From the NCBI GenBank assembly GCA_017509605.1, contig JAFWPH010000017.1, positions 1 through 64,000 on the forward strand: a stretch of DNA of 64,000 nt, read 5' to 3'. This document shows, in pieces, positions 63,701-64,000 of this stretch. Every line of letters starts with the position of its first letter. Position 1 is the stretch's first letter. Made by a program: the position numbers and the translations under genes. Origin of the DNA: Bacteroidaceae bacterium. Its GTDB lineage: Bacteria; Bacteroidota; Bacteroidia; Bacteroidales; Bacteroidaceae. The notes under the pieces were generated by a model, which saw only the letters and a list, made by a program, of their open reading frames with translations, was not told the origin of the DNA and made no database searches.

Positions 63701-64000
63701 TGAGCAGGTGACTGAACTCTATGCCATCGGTAGTGTTGACGAGAACAAGGTTGCCCAACTTTATCCTGTCAGCTCTGTTGCTCCGGGAGTTCCTTGTGTG
63801 GCCAAACTGAATACTGCGACGCTCAGCGGTTCTATTGAGGCAACTACCTGCAGAAGCTATCTCCTCCCGTGGGAGGGAGGAACGTTGGTTCCTGATAAAG
63901 AGAATAACACTTGGAAGTACGTCAACGAGCAGAATGTAGAACAGACTGTCACTTTCAATGTGCTTGATTGGAGCGATATGTCGTTTAACGTCAACATTGA
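60786..64000 (+). CDS. large modular secreted protein, beta-trefoil plus repeated modules, C-terminus outside window
   Basis: ATG at 60786; open to the window edge (1071 codons and two bases). Signal peptide ends LLAQ. Residues about 23-150 resemble a ricin/fascin-type beta-trefoil (AGTYYFYNVGADRYLNYGG, ARWQILTKDDLLARL). Three jelly-roll-like modules follow at about 170-350, 423-618 and 753-948: each has a line like 'VPNGIYLLKAQAFYR', 'MPAGTYMLKAHGFYRPG' or 'LPAGAYRMKVDGFER', and ends with 'IELYYLG' or 'FQLYYLG'. Helical linkers separate them. Same module type as the preceding gene, suggesting tandem duplication and divergence. No catalytic residues visible; carbohydrate binding is inferred. 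Confidence 0.8.
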   Translation, partial: MKKILLLLLSGLLGWLMPTSLLAQLTAGTYYFYNVGADRYLNYGGEDNYTACLKPHGEPLVLAASGDGFTVQTALDNRYLSSTATSENARQSTGTVFTFTKQADGTYTISSSAGFMGYDGTIASNLAGTVVQMNLGDGTSDNARWQILTKDDLLARLSEASPTNPVDATFLVTCPNFDRHHANLSAWTNYTTGNNVGYLCNNAAYKFDSNTKVEQTLSNVPNGIYLLKAQAFYRHGSNGTATGYTEETMPLHGVMFAGEDQVLVKSILSTENRASDDIYGTYGRSFGGGYIPYGANNNYAGACIAFDHGLFAGNELQTTVADGSLTIGFKIDELTQYSWIAYDNIELYYLGPVQDLTPLKEQYYALRTKINEEIIGQTDAYTDNDGATTAFTTVLDTQNDIVENAMTAQEITDAKTALWAAALTFMKAVNIKGTGFDLTTFMVNPAVAPASSGSATGWTTTANLDFGSYQITQLVGSDPFDMHQIVANMPAGTYMLKAHGFYRPGSFSSTDMTTVSTTDVPLMIYLNETQKALKNICVDGLASSPGKGATTVVNGETIYIPNSRSHVQAFYDAGCYWNEMKAVTAEDGDLTIGLKYDTFVSGGWGVISDFQLYYLGENDMSVWEEQLALAVNEAQELDIPTAPKQALSDVIQQYNGTYSTAEQYQNAIDQINKAKDAAMPYVEPYAWFKTMRTKIQENLISQTSVYTDEGNAADAYNTSLTPIETNVENVSSVAALETETTNLWNAAFAFLKSVTINEGQSFDLTWLIQDAEFNDAEYTKYWKETLTSSTTKGVVGGDNKVMRYYNCNFDLGQTLPYTLPAGAYRMKVDGFERTNDPMDAAYTDYAAGSSVVTGVIYLNNNEQTVMNLFDVQSVTSDIMGGVQPTGASFYIANGSGAASQYISAGLYPNELIAVMPEDGEATIGYRCANTVAWTVVDNFRLEYIGEVPTEEITVTPGELTPLLAPFTINANDEQVTELYAIGSVDENKVAQLYPVSSVAPGVPCVAKLNTATLSGSIEATTCRSYLLPWEGGTLVPDKENNTWKYVNEQNVEQTVTFNVLDWSDMSFNVNI

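Overview
The window looks like a chromosomal segment from a Bacteroidales bacterium, most likely Prevotellaceae. Evidence seen in the sequence: promoters of the Bacteroidetes type (a TTG/TTTG box, about 19-23 bases, then TAnnTTTG) in many gaps; weak or absent Shine-Dalgarno sites; type IX secretion system (T9SS) genes (porQ, and a PorE-like TPR/propeller/OmpA lipoprotein); a TonB/ExbB/ExbD locus with an extra membrane protein; BspA-type leucine-rich repeats; and large secreted proteins ending in a short sorting-like C-terminal domain. The assignment is inference; no rRNA is present.

Layout. 1-2.6 kb: a G3E (CobW-like) GTPase cut by the window edge, a candidate small RNA, and a secreted beta-propeller glycosidase-like protein. 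2.9-7.1 kb: SGNH hydrolase, a small secreted protein, a DUF6055/DUF4859 zinc-peptidase-like protein and a YhaM-like OB/HD nuclease, closely spaced. 7.1-14.6 kb (minus strand): serB - metA - U32 peptidase-like protein - zinc-ribbon membrane lipoprotein, preceded by a BspA-type LRR protein and by a two-gene unit of a small membrane protein and an OmpH/Skp-like lipoprotein. 14.8-16.8 kb: pepD and riboflavin synthase. 18.2-30.2 kb: a carbohydrate region (Gfo/Idh/MocA oxidoreductase, DUF4421 protein, two GH31 enzymes, one GH2, one DUF1593 protein) without SusC/SusD genes. 30.3-36.2 kb: a 1963-residue DUF4011 helicase-nuclease. 36.8-40.9 kb: a DUF4954 beta-helix protein, a SIS-domain protein and a rubredoxin, with unusual leader and repeat elements. 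41.0-44.7 kb (minus): porQ-cmk-ispH-pfkA-like operon. 45.1-50.6 kb: tonB, polyprenyl synthase, tatD, tRNA-Ser(GGA), exbB, a membrane protein, exbD, exbD. 50.8-56.8 kb: queH, PorE-like protein, a beta-barrel protein, topB. 57.2-64 kb: two large modular secreted proteins in tandem, the second running off the window.

How the parts fit. The GH31/GH2/DUF1593 enzymes and the propeller protein would act on glycans outside the cytoplasm; at least two exported proteins carry C-terminal tails like those handled by T9SS, and two T9SS components are encoded here. TonB-ExbB-ExbD would energise outer-membrane import. The most unusual non-coding signals are: (i) a three-copy dispersed repeat (about 40.1, 57.0 and 60.5 kb); (ii) a -7-box-linked GGGG...CCCC leader found upstream of both the SIS gene and rubredoxin; (iii) a nested-stem structured region at 40.46-40.62 kb; and (iv) short tandem repeats placed directly after terminators.
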